Below the pieces are notes generated by a model. That model saw nothing but the letters and a program-made list of their open reading frames with translations, was not told where the DNA came from and did no database searches. A stretch of DNA of 64,000 nucleotides. It comes from Luteitalea sp. (GTDB lineage: Bacteria > Acidobacteriota > Vicinamibacteria > Vicinamibacterales > Vicinamibacteraceae). The position numbers were made by a program, and so were the translations under genes. Positions 10,201 to 16,522 of this stretch are shown in pieces. Each line of letters starts with the position of its first letter. The stretch's first letter is position 1. The stretch lies in the NCBI GenBank assembly GCA_009377605.1, contig WHTT01000005.1:1-64000 (forward strand), in the 5' to 3' direction.

Positions 10201-10345
10201 TGAGGACCTCGAAGCGAAAGCGGTCGTATTGGACCTTGTTTTGTCCGAAGTACTGGGCGGACGCATGCGCGGGCACCATCAGGGCAACTGCTGCACCCAG
10301 CGCGACAGCGGCCGCAAGGCGACTGCTGAGAAAGCGCATAGCCAT
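7286..10345 (-). CDS. Secreted peptidase-MA-like / PD40 propeller / surface-antigen barrel fusion
   Basis: A 1019-residue protein in three parts. After a signal peptide (cleaved near AHASAQ30) comes a gluzincin-like domain with HELVH at 144-148 and a downstream WFIEGMAEY at 169-177 that supplies a third zinc ligand. Residues about 290-600 hold TolB-type propeller repeats (LSPDGKKIAFLS, WSPDGRRIAFSA, WSPDGKTIVFVT). The C-terminal 350 residues look like an Omp85/BamA-type barrel ending FAFNIRPGF with terminal Phe. The expected location is the outer membrane with the peptidase outside the cytoplasm. The substrate is unknown. A GGGAG sequence 9 bases upstream supports the start. It is convergent with the receptor at 4092. 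Confidence 0.8.
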   Translation of the reverse strand: MAMRFLSSRLAAAVALGAAVALMVPAHASAQYFGQNKVQYDRFRFEVLKTQHFDIHYYPEEKAAIDEAARMAERWYERLVKTLDHELTSRQPLILYASHPHFEQTNVIEGGIGEGTGGVTEALKRRVVLPFAGPLAETDHVLGHELVHAFQYDIGFMMGGRGLFRLPLWFIEGMAEYLSIGPVDPQTAMWLRDAALRDNLPTIRDLNNPRYFPYRWGQALWAYVAGRWGDAVVGDALRIAAQTGDAEGALMEVTGLDIKELSDSWKGAIIEQYQPVLSKAPQEESGRLVLSEQQNGGQLNIGPSLSPDGKKIAFLSEKDLFSIDVFLADAETGKIERKIVETAADPHFDSLQFINSAGAWDHAGRHIAFAAVRRGNPVLSIYDVEQGKRVREEEFEELGEIFHPTWSPDGRRIAFSALKGGLPDLYLYDLDKGELRALTDDAYAEIQPAWSPDGKTIVFVTDRFSSNLETLQFGAYRLARLDLDTRRIEPVAAFPQGKHINPQWAQDGRSLFFLADPDGVTNVYRLEIESGRMHRVTDVRTGVTGITALSPALSVAAKADRLAYSVQFDSGFEIRTLDGSAGEVPVEISTDASQPDAAMLPPPLAARKNTQVEKLLTDASFGLPPEDQKPEEAPYDAKLGLDYAAQAMGVGASSFGTYLSGGVALQFSDILGNHILTTNILANGEVEDIGGQVAYLNRSSRLNWGLIGGSIPYRWGGFRGRTLQPDGTFTEDFVTIRQTHRQIAGLVAYPFSRSDRFEFSGGYENIAFDQEVDRFTFSPFGELLDRSEFEEAAPDDIHLASGSAAFVHDTTVFGPTSPLLGSRWRVEASPTGGSLNYTGMLLDYRRYFAPVRPITFAVRGLHYGRYGGDGDDTRLRPLFLGSQYFADPGFVRGYDLNDIDRSECNATDESGCPEFDRLIGSRILVLNAELRFPLIGIFKGQYDYGPVPIEGLLFGDAGVAWTSTEDPAFANGSRDWVRSVGAGLRFNALGFAIFELNAVRPLDREGVGWKFAFNIRPGF

Positions 10346-10410
10346 GAAGTAAACTCCCGAGACTCAGAGACGCGGGGACCAGCTTCTGTGCCGAATCGGC
10401 GATTCCGGAG

Positions 10411-10498
10411 AACGGGGACAGCCCTCGTTCCTCGGCCCCGATGCTCTGGGCAACGGCTCCCTCAATCATCCGAAAACGAGGACTGTCCCCGTTTCCAC
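10411..10498. repeat. Inverted repeat with ACGGGGACAG arms
   Basis: ACGGGGACAGCCCTCGTT near 10412-10429 is mirrored by AACGAGGACTGTCCCCGTTT near 10475-10494. GGGGACAG-type palindromes of this kind are, from general knowledge, common REP elements moved by REP-associated tyrosine transposases. No such transposase is in this window. Confidence 0.6.
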
Positions 10499-10744
10499 AA
10501 CGCTCGAGGCTCCGATTGTCCACGCCGGGGGTCGATCACGGCATCCTCGGAGTGACTTGCAAAAACGCCGCCTACGTCTCCCGATAAGCATACCCGGCTC
10601 GAGTCGAGACTTGCCAGGTCAATCAGGGTCAGGCCCTTCGACTCGCCTGTCGGCTTGCCAGGAACCAGGGGCGGGGACCTTCGAGATCAGAGGTGAGAGG
10701 TTCTAGCGGACCGCGGCCAGGGCCGCGCTCCCCGACGCTCACTC

Positions 10745-10798
10745 GAGAACCCTGAAACTTGACTCAACGAGTCAAGTTTTCGGCGCCTCAAGGGTTCT
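10745..10798 (-). terminator. Nested hairpin downstream of the tonB-exbB-exbD-exbD operon
   Basis: Inner perfect 11-bp stem AAACTTGACTC (10755-10765) / GAGTCAAGTTT (10769-10779) with a 3-base loop, and an outer stem AGAACCCT (10746-10753) / AGGGTTCT (10791-10798). It sits about 150 bases past the last exbD. On the minus strand the 3' flank is not a clean T-run, so it may terminate weakly or be a protein-binding site instead. Confidence 0.5.
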
Positions 10799-10944
10799 AG
10801 GTCTGAGGACAGAGGTTCGAGGCTAAACTGTCAAGAGTCAATGGTTTGCTGGCTCGAGGCGTGTGACCAGGCTCAGGACCGGCGCCAGGCTCTGCCACCG
10901 GCACCTACCCCGGCCCCACGTTGAACCTTGAACTTCGCGAACCT

Positions 10945-11415
10945 TTACTCGCTGGCTGGCGGCGCCTGTGCTGACGCCTGCCGCATCCCTTCGGTGACAA
11001 TGCCAACCATTTCGACACCGGCACCCCTGGCAGCATCGATGATTTCGACCACCTCTCCGTAGGGCACCGCCGGCTCGCCAATGAAGAACATCTTCTTTTC
11101 TTTACGTGTACTGAAAAGATCTCGAAGCCGAGACTCCAGCTCGTTCAGACCGACGTCCTGCTTGTTGATGGAGATGCGCTTGTCGGCGGAGTATTCCACC
11201 ACGATCTGGTCCGAGACCGTGCTTTGCTCCTGCGACCTGGTCTCGAGCGGCAGGTTGATATCCATCCCCTGTTGCGAGTGAGCGAGCGCAGAGAGAAAGA
11301 TCACGATCAGCACGAGCAGCACGTCGATGAACGGCGTGACGTTCATGTCCGCCAGGAAGTGCGGCGGCTCGCTCTCGATGACCTTTTCAGCGCCGTAATG
11401 CTTGTGGAGAGCCAT
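10945..11415 (-). CDS. exbD: Biopolymer transport protein ExbD (second copy)
   Basis: A 156-residue ExbD/TolR family protein: short cytoplasmic N-terminus, one transmembrane helix (about 24-46, including MNVTPFIDVLLVLIVIFL with the essential Asp), and a periplasmic domain. With ExbB it forms the proton-driven motor that energises TonB. Last gene of tonB-exbB-exbD-exbD; only 3 bases separate it from the previous exbD, so it is surely cotranscribed. Two exbD genes with different periplasmic domains are common in phyla rich in TonB receptors. Confidence 0.93.
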   Translation of the reverse strand: MALHKHYGAEKVIESEPPHFLADMNVTPFIDVLLVLIVIFLSALAHSQQGMDINLPLETRSQEQSTVSDQIVVEYSADKRISINKQDVGLNELESRLRDLFSTRKEKKMFFIGEPAVPYGEVVEIIDAARGAGVEMVGIVTEGMRQASAQAPPASE

Positions 11416-11418
11416 CGG

Positions 11419-11874
11419 TTACTCACCTCCCTCCGCCGGCCCCTGCTCCTCGCGCACCGCGTCTGGATCCTGCTCCGTGATGAGGCCGACCTCCTCGATC
11501 TCCGCCTCACGAAGACGATCCATCATCTCCATCACGGCTGCATATCGTGTCGTCCGGTCTGCCTTCAGGTAAACGATGTGCTCCGGCTTCGACTCGAGCG
11601 ACTCCATGATGCGGCTGAGGACCTGCGCCTCGGCGACCGGCTGGCCGTCCACATAGAACTCTCCACTGGCCGTGATGAGCACAGTCGTTTGTTCTTGGGT
11701 GTCCGGCTTCTGCTCGATGTTGCTTGCCTGCGGCAACGTCACATTCGCGCCCGCCTGGACCATCGGCGCAATGAGCATGACGATGATCAACAACACGAGC
11801 ATCACGTCGACGAGCGGCGTCACGTTGATGTCTGCCTTAACGCCACCCTTAGCGCCACCGAGGTCCATTGACAT
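11419..11874 (-). CDS. exbD: Biopolymer transport protein ExbD (first copy)
   Basis: A 151-residue ExbD/TolR family protein. Its N-terminus KADINVTPLVDVMLVLLIIVM contains the conserved TM Asp. The periplasmic domain (about 45-135) includes the usual VYLKADRTTRYAAVMEMMDRLREA segment (given here in its recognisable form). The acidic tail ends EEQGPAEGGE. It follows exbB by 32 bases and precedes the second exbD by 3 bases. Confidence 0.93.
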   Translation of the reverse strand: MSMDLGGAKGGVKADINVTPLVDVMLVLLIIVMLIAPMVQAGANVTLPQASNIEQKPDTQEQTTVLITASGEFYVDGQPVAEAQVLSRIMESLESKPEHIVYLKADRTTRYAAVMEMMDRLREAEIEEVGLITEQDPDAVREEQGPAEGGE

Positions 11875-11906
11875 GGGGCTCTCCTTGCCGTCCGTGGTTC
11901 TTCGTT

Positions 11907-12578
11907 CTACGCCGTCTTCTTGATGAAGTAATCAACGAGCTCCGATGAAGAGTTGTCCATCTCGACGTTGAAGTACTCGACCCGGCCAGTGAGGTAGTTG
12001 TAGAACCACACTGCGGGGATGGCGACGAACAGCCCGAGCGCTGTCTCGACGAGCGCTTCCGAAATACCAACCGACACCGAGCCGAGACCGGCGGAAGCGG
12101 TCTCACCGATCGCTTGGAACGCGTTGATAACGCCGATGACGGTGCCGAGGAGGCCGACGAACGGCGCCGTCGAGCCGATCGTGGCGAGCGATGGCACGCC
12201 GCGCTTCAGGTCGTTCGACGTCAATGCCGTGGCGCGCTGGATGGCGCGGTGCACCGTGTCGAGCAGGTCCTCACGGCTCAGGCTGGAGCCGCTCTCCTGC
12301 TGGAACTGGTACTCCTGCAATCCGGCGAGCACGACTTTCGCCAAGTGACTGTACCGATAGTTCTTCGACTGTGACACCGAAATCGCGTCCTTCAGGTGCC
12401 CTTCCTTGAGGTGCTTCGCAACCTGTGGCGCGTAGATCTTCGATTGGCCCTTCGCCTGGCGGAAGGTCCACCACCGTTCGACCGCAATGCCAATCGACCA
12501 GAAAGACATGATGAAGAGGACGACCGCGACCAACTTCGCCGGAACGCCCATGGTGACCCACATTTCCCAAAGATCCAT
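11907..12578 (-). CDS. exbB: ExbB / MotA-TolQ proton-channel protein
   Basis: A 223-residue membrane protein with three hydrophobic segments: about 13-33, then a pair near 123-145 and 163-185 (GVPSLATIGSTAPFVGLLGTV is the family signature). It conducts protons together with ExbD to drive TonB. The frame is open up to a GTG at 12644, but ATG 12576-12578 is preferred. It has a perfect GGAGGT Shine-Dalgarno 6-7 bases upstream and gives the usual ExbB start MDLWEMWVTMG. Located between tonB and exbD. Confidence 0.93.
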   Translation of the reverse strand: MDLWEMWVTMGVPAKLVAVVLFIMSFWSIGIAVERWWTFRQAKGQSKIYAPQVAKHLKEGHLKDAISVSQSKNYRYSHLAKVVLAGLQEYQFQQESGSSLSREDLLDTVHRAIQRATALTSNDLKRGVPSLATIGSTAPFVGLLGTVIGVINAFQAIGETASAGLGSVSVGISEALVETALGLFVAIPAVWFYNYLTGRVEYFNVEMDNSSSELVDYFIKKTA

Positions 12579-12668
12579 TCCCTTACCTCCAATGTACTGC
12601 GTGCTTCCAAACTTCGAGTCGCCGAAGAGCGCCATCGACGACACGCACGGCTCGATCTACGTTGTTGT

Positions 12669-13385
12669 TTACTGCAGCGTGAAATTCACCGTGACCGTCA
12701 TGATGACCGGCACAGGCACGTTGTTGAGCATCGTCGGCGTGTACTGCCACTGCTTGACCGCGTCGAGCGCCGACTGGTCGAGCAAGGGGATGGACTTGAG
12801 CACACGCGCGTTGGCCACCTTGCCGTCGGTACCGATCGTGGCCTCGATGATGACAATGCCCTGCACCCGTGCCGACTGCGCGATCTGCGGGTAAACAGGA
12901 TCGACGTTCTTGACGCGGCTCGGCTGCTTGATGGCGCCGCCCACCCGCACCGGCTTCTGCACGGGCGGAGGCGGTGGCGGAATGCCTCCCACCACGCCAC
13001 CTGACGTGCCGCCAGGGATACCACCCGCGACGCCACCTGTCGCACCGACGACACTCGATGGCGGCGGTGGCGCCTCCGGCAGGATCTCTTTCGGCGCTTC
13101 AATGGGCGCCGCGGCAGGATTCATTTCAACGGGTTTGACCGTTGGAGGTGGCGCCGCCTCAGGTGGTGGTGGTGGTGGCGGTGGCGGTGGTGGCGGCGGC
13201 GGCGCCGCTGCAAACGCCATCATTGCAGGCGGTGCCGGCAGATTCCCGGTCGCCATGAGCGGAATGACGATCACCGCTCCAACGATAACGACATGCAGCA
13301 GAATCGAAACCGGGACCGTATACCACTTCTTCGACCCCACCTTTACCGAGGGATCGACCACATCGCCGAACATCTCACGTGGCAC
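12669..13385 (-). CDS. tonB: Energy transducer TonB
   Basis: A 238-residue protein with one N-terminal transmembrane helix (about 25-45), a Pro-rich periplasm-spanning stretch and a C-terminal TonB domain (about 155-238). The C-terminal domain includes VDPVYPQIAQSARVQGIVII and the QWQYTPTMLNNVPVPV motif. Fourteen consecutive prolines are encoded at 13161-13202, followed by glycine-rich repeats GGVAGGIPGGTSGGVVGG. It passes inner-membrane proton energy to outer-membrane receptors, three of which are in this window. Start GTG at 13383-13385 has GGAGG about 10 bases upstream. First gene of the operon, behind the promoter at 13441-13470. Confidence 0.93.
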   Translation of the reverse strand: MPREMFGDVVDPSVKVGSKKWYTVPVSILLHVVIVGAVIVIPLMATGNLPAPPAMMAFAAAPPPPPPPPPPPPPPEAAPPPTVKPVEMNPAAAPIEAPKEILPEAPPPPSSVVGATGGVAGGIPGGTSGGVVGGIPPPPPPVQKPVRVGGAIKQPSRVKNVDPVYPQIAQSARVQGIVIIEATIGTDGKVANARVLKSIPLLDQSALDAVKQWQYTPTMLNNVPVPVIMTVTVNFTLQ

Positions 13386-13440
13386 AGGCTCGTCCTCCTC
13401 ACCCCTCCAACAGGCCCTGGGCTGTGCGGCAGGAGCGCCG

Positions 13441-13470
13441 ATTATAGCGACAGGCCAAAAAGCCTGTCAA
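13441..13470 (-). promoter_or_regulatory. Near-consensus promoter of tonB-exbB-exbD-exbD with embedded palindrome
   Basis: On the minus strand TTGACA (13465-13470) and TATAAT (13441-13446) are both perfect consensus hexamers with an 18-base spacer. The spacer region contains the perfect inverted repeat GACAGGC (13462-13468 on the minus strand) / GCCTGTC (13449-13455), which overlaps the -35. A repressor bound there would block this otherwise very strong promoter. Leader to the GTG is about 50 bases. Confidence 0.85.
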
Positions 13471-13499
13471 CGCACCCACATGTAACAAAGCTCTCTCAC

Positions 13500-13788
13500 T
13501 TCGCTCGCTAAACTCGAGGAAGCCCGCAGTCGAGGCGGTTCCGAGACGGTCTGCCCCCTTGTCCTCCCGACTGCCCGCATCCGCCGCCGAAAATTGCGGC
13601 CCTTTCGCTCATTACTTATTTAGACACCGCACGGCGAGAAATGGACACATCCGCCTTCGCGCGCCGCGCTTCGGCGCGACAAGCCCGGCGTCGCTTCGCG
13701 CTATGGCGGGCAAGTTCTGCCGAAGCTTCAGCGAAGGCGGCTCGTCCGCCGTAGCGCGGAGGCGGAGCTCGGCCTTGGCCATTGGCAC
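13500..13788. other. Gene-free stretch with degenerate GC-rich repeats
   Basis: Between the tonB promoter and the DUF502 gene. From 13660 to 13788 it carries imperfect palindromes of ctcgtccgccgtagcgc type (13741-13757), a word that returns at 18508-18524. The repeat reaches to within a few bases of the DUF502 stop. No coding region or clear promoter was seen. Confidence 0.5.
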
Positions 13789-14439
13789 CTACTTTTTTGT
13801 ACGTCTCGTATCACGAAACGCTCGCGGCTCACTGATCGCCGAGCTCGAGGTCAAACGCTCTGGTAGCGCCATTCCCCCGGTCAGAAAGATCCTGATCCCT
13901 TCTTCTACGCTGAGCTGCGGAAAACTGACGCGCTCCCGCGGGTAGATGAAGACGTCACCCAGATACAAGTGATTCGTCGGCACGTACACGGCAACGAGCT
14001 GCTCGAGGCCGCGCCCACGGTCCACCATGAACTCACGCGTGAGGAAACCGAGGATGAAGCCACGCCGAGGATCCTCCACGAGGGCCATACGTTTGAACCC
14101 GTACTCGTTGTCAGGATTGAACGCGGCCAGGAGCTGCTTCACCGGCGCGTACACGGTTCGGAAGACAGGCAGACGCAGCAGATACTTGTCCAGCCGCTGC
14201 AGCAACTGGCGGCCGAAGACGTTCATGCCCACGACGCCAACGAGCAGCACGAACGCGACGGTGGTGATCAAGCCGAGGCCAGGTATCTGTTGTCCGGTCC
14301 ACCGCTCGTAGAGCGGCGCGACCAGCCCGTCGAGGAATTGGAAGATCCAAACCAATGCCGCCACGCTCACCACGAGCGGCACCATCACGAAGAAGCCCGC
14401 AATGAAGCGTCGCCGGAGCCAGAGCAGCACAGAGGTCAC
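13789..14439 (-). CDS. DUF502 family inner-membrane protein
   Basis: A 216-residue protein of the DUF502 family. Two transmembrane helices (about 12-35 and 56-76) precede a conserved soluble domain with PVFRTVYAPVKQLLAAF, FILGFLTREF and VYVPTNHLYLGDVFIYPRE, typical family blocks. Function unproven. The GTG at 14437-14439 overlaps the uppP stop as GTGA, so translation is probably coupled. Upstream in-frame starts exist inside uppP but would only add a non-conserved basic extension. The last codons run into a degenerate repeat, giving the tail DTRRTKK. Confidence 0.85.
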   Translation of the reverse strand: MTSVLLWLRRRFIAGFFVMVPLVVSVAALVWIFQFLDGLVAPLYERWTGQQIPGLGLITTVAFVLLVGVVGMNVFGRQLLQRLDKYLLRLPVFRTVYAPVKQLLAAFNPDNEYGFKRMALVEDPRRGFILGFLTREFMVDRGRGLEQLVAVYVPTNHLYLGDVFIYPRERVSFPQLSVEEGIRIFLTGGMALPERLTSSSAISEPRAFRDTRRTKK

Positions 14440-15293
14440 AGCTGTAGCATCCAGAGGGCCACGGCGGCGGCAAGCGCCAGACGATACCACGCAAACGCGT
14501 CCAACCGATGGCCGCCGAGGAACCGCATGAAATACGCGACCGTAATGTAGCCAACCACCGCCGACGAGGCGATGCCGATGACGAAGACCGTCACCTCACC
14601 CGGCGGAAGTGGCTCGCCGACGAGGACCAGACCTTCCTTGGCGGCGGCCGCGAGAATCGCCGGGATCCCGAGCAAGAAACCGAAGCGCGCCGCCGAGGCC
14701 CGTGAGAGTCCGAGCATCATGCCCATCACAATGGTCGCTCCCGAGCGCGACACGCCGGGCACGAGCGCCGTGGACTGGGCAATGCCGAAGAGCAGCGCGT
14801 CGACAGCGGTCAGCGCCCCTTCACTTCTCTGCTGGCGCGACACCCGCTCGACGAGGAAGAACAGGAAGGCGCCCCCTGCCAGGGTCACGCCACACACGAG
14901 CGGCGAACGCAGTGAGCCCTCGATCGCGTCCGCCCAGAGCCCTCCTATCACCACGATTGGCAGCGTCCCGATCACGATGAGACGCGCGAGCTCAGCAGCC
15001 CTGTCTCGGCTGTCCGACGACAGGTCCCGCGACGGCGCTCGGACGGTGAACCACGTCGACACGCGCGCCATGCGCGGCACGGCGCGCACCATTGCGACGA
15101 CATCGGCGCGGAAATACGCGACCACCGCCGCGAGCGTCCCGAGATGCGTGGCCACGTCGAACGGCAAGCCAAAGAGGTCGCCATCCCACCCAAAGAATGC
15201 CCGCGCGAGAATCAGATGCGCCGAGCTCGAGATCGGTAAGAACTCGGTGATGCCCTGGATGACGCCCAGGAACAAGGCATGGAGCAGGTGCAC
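14436..15293 (-). CDS. uppP: Undecaprenyl-diphosphatase (BacA/UppP)
   Basis: A 285-residue polytopic inner-membrane enzyme that dephosphorylates undecaprenyl pyrophosphate to recycle the lipid carrier for peptidoglycan and O-antigen. Diagnostic motifs are present: GITEFLPISSSAH (Glu17, Ser22-24, His26) and PGVSRSGATI. Length is normal. The start is GTG at 15291-15293 with a poor ribosome site. It follows secF but a MITE (15311-15473) lies between them, only 18 bases from this start codon, so its promoter may lie in or beyond the element. GTGA overlap with the DUF502 gene. Confidence 0.95.
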   Translation of the reverse strand: MHLLHALFLGVIQGITEFLPISSSAHLILARAFFGWDGDLFGLPFDVATHLGTLAAVVAYFRADVVAMVRAVPRMARVSTWFTVRAPSRDLSSDSRDRAAELARLIVIGTLPIVVIGGLWADAIEGSLRSPLVCGVTLAGGAFLFFLVERVSRQQRSEGALTAVDALLFGIAQSTALVPGVSRSGATIVMGMMLGLSRASAARFGFLLGIPAILAAAAKEGLVLVGEPLPPGEVTVFVIGIASSAVVGYITVAYFMRFLGGHRLDAFAWYRLALAAAVALWMLQL

Positions 15294-15310
15294 AGCAGTA
15301 TCAGGACCCT

Positions 15311-15473
15311 AGTGGGCTGTATCAGTCATTTGTAAAGCGCCTGGCGGGCGGGGCATCCCCCTGGCTGCGTTGCTCGTGGGTCACATACTGCCTGTATGCT
15401 CCCTCCTCGCGCCTTGCCAGCCGGGCGCCGCGCTCCGCCAGCCACTTTACAAATGACTGATACAGCCCACTAG
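15311..15473. mobile_element. 163-bp MITE with 29-bp perfect inverted termini
   Basis: Positions 15311-15339 and 15445-15473 are exact reverse complements, beginning CTAGTGGGCTGTATCAGTCA. The outer CTAG at each end may be a 4-bp target duplication, leaving 25-bp termini that start TGGGCTG. Inside the termini are further GC-rich complementary words (cgcctggcggg / ccgccagcc). There is no coding capacity, so it would need a transposase elsewhere. The right CTAG supplies the TAG stop of secF. Confidence 0.85.
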
Positions 15474-16498
15474 CCCCGCCGTCGTCGGCGTACTTTCGGG
15501 CGGGCCGAGACCGAAGGGGCCGCCGGAGCGGCCGCCGTGGCCGTCGCAGCCGGGGGCGCTGTTGCGCCCGCCCGCGCTTCCCTGCCGCGCTTGCTCACAA
15601 CGATCGCAATGGAGGAGGCGATGAAGACGGTCGAGTACGTCCCGACGATGATGCCGACGAGCATCGAATACGCAAAGCCCTTCAGCACCTCCCCGCCGAA
15701 CAGGAAGAGGGCCATCATCGCCAGCAACGTCGTTCCCGTCGTGATTACCGTGCGGCTCAGCGTCTGGTTGACGCTACGGTTGACGATGGTCGTGAGCGAC
15801 TCGCGTCGCAGCACTCGGAGGTTCTCGCGCACCCGGTCGAAGATGACGATCGTGTCGTTCACCGAGTAGCCCGCAATCGTGAGAATGGCCGCCACCACGT
15901 TGAGCGACAGCTCGTAGCCGATTCGGAACTGTTGAACGAAGGTGAGGAAGGCCAGCACGACAAGGATGTCGTGGACCGTCGCCACCATTGCACCGACGGC
16001 GAACGAGGGGCGGAAGCGCAGTGCGATGTAGACCCCGATGCCGAGGATCGAGAGCACCACGGCCCAGATACCGCGTCGCTGGAGATCGCGGCCAATGATG
16101 GGCCCCACGAGCTCGCTCCCGGCAACCTCGAAGGTGCCGATCTTCGCTTCCTGCAGCGTCTGCACCACCTGCTTCGACGACTGGTCCAAGCTGGTGCCCT
16201 GCTCGGTGCCCTCCATCACGGGCAGGCGAACCATGATCTCGTTGTCGCCCGGCTGGCCGTACTGTTGGACGATCTTGTCTCCCGAGATGCTTTCGAGCGC
16301 ACGGCGGACGGTTTCCTCCGGGGTCGCCTGGTCGAACTTCAGGACGATGCTCGTGCCACCCGAGAAGTCGATCCCCAGCGCAGGCCCGCCCTGCTTCACC
16401 ATCAGGCCGACGCCCGTCAACAGGATGAGGGCCGACAGGGCGAGCGCGTGCCAGCGCCAGCGGATGAAGTCGTAGTTGGTGTTGGCGAGGATGCGCAT
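15470..16498 (-). CDS. secF: Protein translocase subunit SecF
   Basis: A 342-residue inner-membrane protein with six predicted helices. The family signature GIDFSGGTSIVLKF occurs in the first periplasmic loop, and IAGYSVNDTIVIFDRVREN in the helix-4 region. With SecD and YajC it uses proton motive force to complete protein export. The C-terminus is Ala/Pro-rich and ends VRRRRRG. Its TAG stop lies inside the right terminus of the MITE, so the native end may have been altered. It follows secD by 24 bases. Confidence 0.95.
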   Translation of the reverse strand: MRILANTNYDFIRWRWHALALSALILLTGVGLMVKQGGPALGIDFSGGTSIVLKFDQATPEETVRRALESISGDKIVQQYGQPGDNEIMVRLPVMEGTEQGTSLDQSSKQVVQTLQEAKIGTFEVAGSELVGPIIGRDLQRRGIWAVVLSILGIGVYIALRFRPSFAVGAMVATVHDILVVLAFLTFVQQFRIGYELSLNVVAAILTIAGYSVNDTIVIFDRVRENLRVLRRESLTTIVNRSVNQTLSRTVITTGTTLLAMMALFLFGGEVLKGFAYSMLVGIIVGTYSTVFIASSIAIVVSKRGREARAGATAPPAATATAAAPAAPSVSARPKVRRRRRG

Positions 16499-16522
16499 GG
16501 TCTTGCAGTCGCTCCGGTCTCT

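Larger units (their letters stand above)
10346..10944. other. 600-base gene-free region rich in hairpins
   Basis: This region lies between exbD and the peptidase-barrel gene, both minus strand. It holds two palindromic elements listed separately (10411-10498 and 10745-10798). The remainder is low-complexity sequence with repeated gaggttc/gaacctt words (10690-10720, 10795-10825, 10918-10945), resembling the degenerate arrays at 38930-39008. No credible coding region was found: the only open frames overlap the hairpins and lack a start signal. Confidence 0.6.

Noticed and set aside
10149-10523. 124-codon minus-strand frame upstream of the peptidase-barrel gene
   Set aside because: It overlaps the true start in another frame and translates the ACGGGGACAG inverted repeat.
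8849-10555. 568-codon plus-strand frame opposite the peptidase-propeller-barrel gene
   Set aside because: No start signal or motif; the minus strand carries an intact HELVH site, propeller repeats and barrel end.
12579-12644. GTG start for ExbB 22 codons upstream
   Set aside because: ATG 12576-12578 has GGAGGT at ideal distance and gives the family N-terminus.
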